A DNA stretch of 7,270 nt from JAZNLR01 sp045579195. GTDB taxonomy: Bacteria > Bacillota > Clostridia > Christensenellales > CAMQZB01. A program made the position numbers and the translations under genes. Location of the stretch: the NCBI GenBank assembly GCA_045579195.1, contig JAZNLR010000025.1, positions 1-7,270 of the forward strand, read 5' to 3'. The notes beneath the pieces were generated by a model. The model saw only the letters and a program-made list of their open reading frames with translations, was not told where the DNA came from and did no database searches. Every line of letters begins with the position of its first letter. Position 1 is the first letter of the stretch. Shown here piece by piece: positions 5,792 through 7,270 of this stretch.

Positions 5792-7270
5792 TTAATCGTC
5801 CGAAAGCACCGAAAGAGGTGCAAACTTCAAGGAGAGAGATTTAATTCCTACTCCCTGGAAAGCGACGTCCACCGTGTCCCCCTTGACGCCGATGATCGTT
5901 CCCACGCCAAACTTCGCGTGCTTCACCTTGACGCCAATGCGGAAGCGCGTTGCATCCACACTCTGTTCCTTCTTCTCTGCAGGTTTTTGCAACCCCGCAC
6001 CACCGCGGAAATCGTTTTCATAGAAGGAGGTTTTTCCAATGCGAGCCTCGAAGTACGCATTCGGGCGCTCACGGATCTCCTCTTTCTTCGCAAGCCCCAA
6101 AAGATCGGAAAGCTCGTTTAAGAAGCGGGATTGAACGCTCGACTGACGGCTGCCGTACAGATATCGATCGGACGTACGCGTCATATAGAGTCGTTCTTCC
6201 GCACGCGTGATCGCAACGTAACACAAGCGGCGTTCCTCTTCCATCTCGCGCTCGCCCGAATCCATTCGCATGATGGGAAAGACCTTTTCCTCAAGGCCCA
6301 CAATGAACACCGCCTTAAATTCCAAGCCCTTCACGGCGTGAATGGTGGCAAGCGTGACGTAATCCCCCGTTTCATCGAGAGCGTCAATGTCTTGCATCAA
6401 CGTCACAGACTCGAGGTACTCCGTCAAAGTCGCCCCTGCATTTTTCTTTGTAAAGTCCTCGACCGACTGCAAAAACTCAAAGATATTCTGTTTTCGGTTG
6501 AGGTTTTCCTCGCTCGGTTCTGCATAACTTGACAGGAAATCCGTTTCCGCAATGACAAACGAAACAAAATCGTCAGGCGAACGGAACTCACTCTCTTCCA
6601 TCAGGCGGAGAAGCAGTTCACGGAAAGCCTCCAATTTCGTCTTCGTTGCACCGCGAAACTCATAAGAATCGAGCTCGACCAGGATCTCAAAGACGGTGGT
6701 TTTGTTCTCGTTTGCAAGCTCGGTCAAGCGGCGAACCGTGGTAAGACCGATGCCACGCTTCGGAACATTGATAACGCGTAAAATAGACTCGCTGTCCCGC
6801 GGGTTCGCAACCGCGCGAAGATATGCGACGATGTCCTTGATCTCCTTGCGTTCAAAGAACTTCAGTCCGCCAAAGACCATATGCGGCACGTTATACTTCA
6901 AAAACTCCTGCTCGAACGAACGGGAAAGTGCGTTCAAGCGCATCAAAACGGCGATGTCGCCATAGCGGTATCCCGAATAGGTCACCAAACTTCGGATGGT
7001 CTGCGCGACGTACGACGCCTCTGCTGTTTCATCCTTTGCGGTGTAAACCTCGGTGCGAACGCCCGTGTCGTTCTCCGTCCAGAGGTTCTTTTTCACGCGT
7101 TGACGGTTGTTTCCGATGATCGCATTTGCAAGCTCCAGAATCTTCTTGGAAGATCGGTAATTTTGTTCCAGCTTGTGCACCTTCGCATTTGGAAAGCTCT
7201 TCTGAAAGGACAAAATGTTGTTGATGTCTGCGCCGCGCCAGCTATAAATGCTCTGATCGTCATCGCCGAC
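5792..7270 (-). CDS. pcrA: PcrA/UvrD-type DNA helicase (5' end off the window)
   Basis: PcrA is an essential superfamily 1A 3'-5' helicase of Gram-positive bacteria. It acts in nucleotide-excision repair, removal of RecA filaments and clearing of RNA polymerase. The frame is open to the right edge, giving 492 residues. About 220-230 N-terminal residues, with Walker A, are outside. The fragment opens in motif II/III with VGDDDQSIYSWRGA (1-14), then LEQNYRSS (34-41) and the 2B-domain entry GGLKFFERKEIKD. Motif V is TIHAVKGLEF (309-318) and motif VI is CYVAITRAEERL (350-361). The last 47 residues (446-492), GVKVKHAKFGVGTIIGVKGD onward, form the Tudor-like C-terminal domain that in PcrA binds RNA polymerase. 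A TTG at 7211-7213 is internal and not the start. UvrD is the alternative name. The Tudor tail and the following ligA favour PcrA. Confidence 0.97.
   Translation of the reverse strand, partial: VGDDDQSIYSWRGADINNILSFQKSFPNAKVHKLEQNYRSSKKILELANAIIGNNRQRVKKNLWTENDTGVRTEVYTAKDETAEASYVAQTIRSLVTYSGYRYGDIAVLMRLNALSRSFEQEFLKYNVPHMVFGGLKFFERKEIKDIVAYLRAVANPRDSESILRVINVPKRGIGLTTVRRLTELANENKTTVFEILVELDSYEFRGATKTKLEAFRELLLRLMEESEFRSPDDFVSFVIAETDFLSSYAEPSEENLNRKQNIFEFLQSVEDFTKKNAGATLTEYLESVTLMQDIDALDETGDYVTLATIHAVKGLEFKAVFIVGLEEKVFPIMRMDSGEREMEEERRLCYVAITRAEERLYMTRTSDRYLYGSRQSSVQSRFLNELSDLLGLAKKEEIRERPNAYFEARIGKTSFYENDFRGGAGLQKPAEKKEQSVDATRFRIGVKVKHAKFGVGTIIGVKGDTVDVAFQGVGIKSLSLKFAPLSVLSDD

Noticed and set aside
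7211..7213. TTG as the start codon of the helicase
   Set aside because: The frame continues upstream to the window edge through VGDDDQSIYSWRGA, a core helicase motif, so the TTG is an internal leucine codon.
1..7270. Mobile element, CRISPR array, defence or biosynthetic system
   Set aside because: All seven minus-strand genes are conserved housekeeping genes in familiar neighbourhoods. There are no long inverted repeats, transposase, regularly spaced repeats or unexplained genes.

Overview
The window is a stretch of seven conserved housekeeping genes, all on the minus strand and therefore transcribed from right to left. In order of transcription they are pcrA (its 5' end lies beyond the right edge), ligA, yicC, remA, gmk, rpoZ and priA (its 3' end lies beyond the left edge). 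Coding is dense: gaps are 18, 74 and 11 bases, then a 14-base overlap, then 26 and 122 bases. No plus-strand gene is supported. I see no tRNA, rRNA, CRISPR array or mobile element.

The gene content points to a Bacillota bacterium, most likely of class Clostridia. Two neighbourhoods known from Firmicutes are present back to back: pcrA-ligA, and yicC-remA(DUF370)-gmk-rpoZ-(coaBC)-priA. RemA itself is a largely Gram-positive and clostridial family. The LigA has a wording (EYKLDG, RGNG, NARNAVAGAVRNLDP, LNNYSDIERK) that I associate with clostridial LigA sequences. The mixed base composition and absence of an identical remembered protein suggest a poorly characterised, perhaps uncultured, lineage. 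This is inference and no species can be named.

Right part (5792-7270): the C-terminal two-thirds of a PcrA/UvrD-type helicase, including a C-terminal Tudor-like RNA-polymerase-binding domain, followed after 18 bases by the NAD+-dependent DNA ligase (3824-5773). These act together in repair and in replication-transcription conflict resolution. A good sigma-A-type promoter in the 74-base gap after ligA (3789-3817, extended -10) probably starts the second transcription unit.

Middle and left part (1-3749): YicC-family endoribonuclease, RemA regulator, guanylate kinase, RNA polymerase omega subunit and the PriA restart helicase. Guanylate kinase and omega are linked through guanine-nucleotide metabolism and (p)ppGpp control in many bacteria. 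PriA reloads the replisome after fork collapse.

The less ordinary points are small. A perfect 10-bp tandem repeat sits at the remA/gmk overlap, and losing one copy would fuse the two reading frames. The 122-base rpoZ-priA gap, where coaBC usually sits in Firmicutes, holds several competing hairpins. I found no evidence of a novel multi-gene system here.
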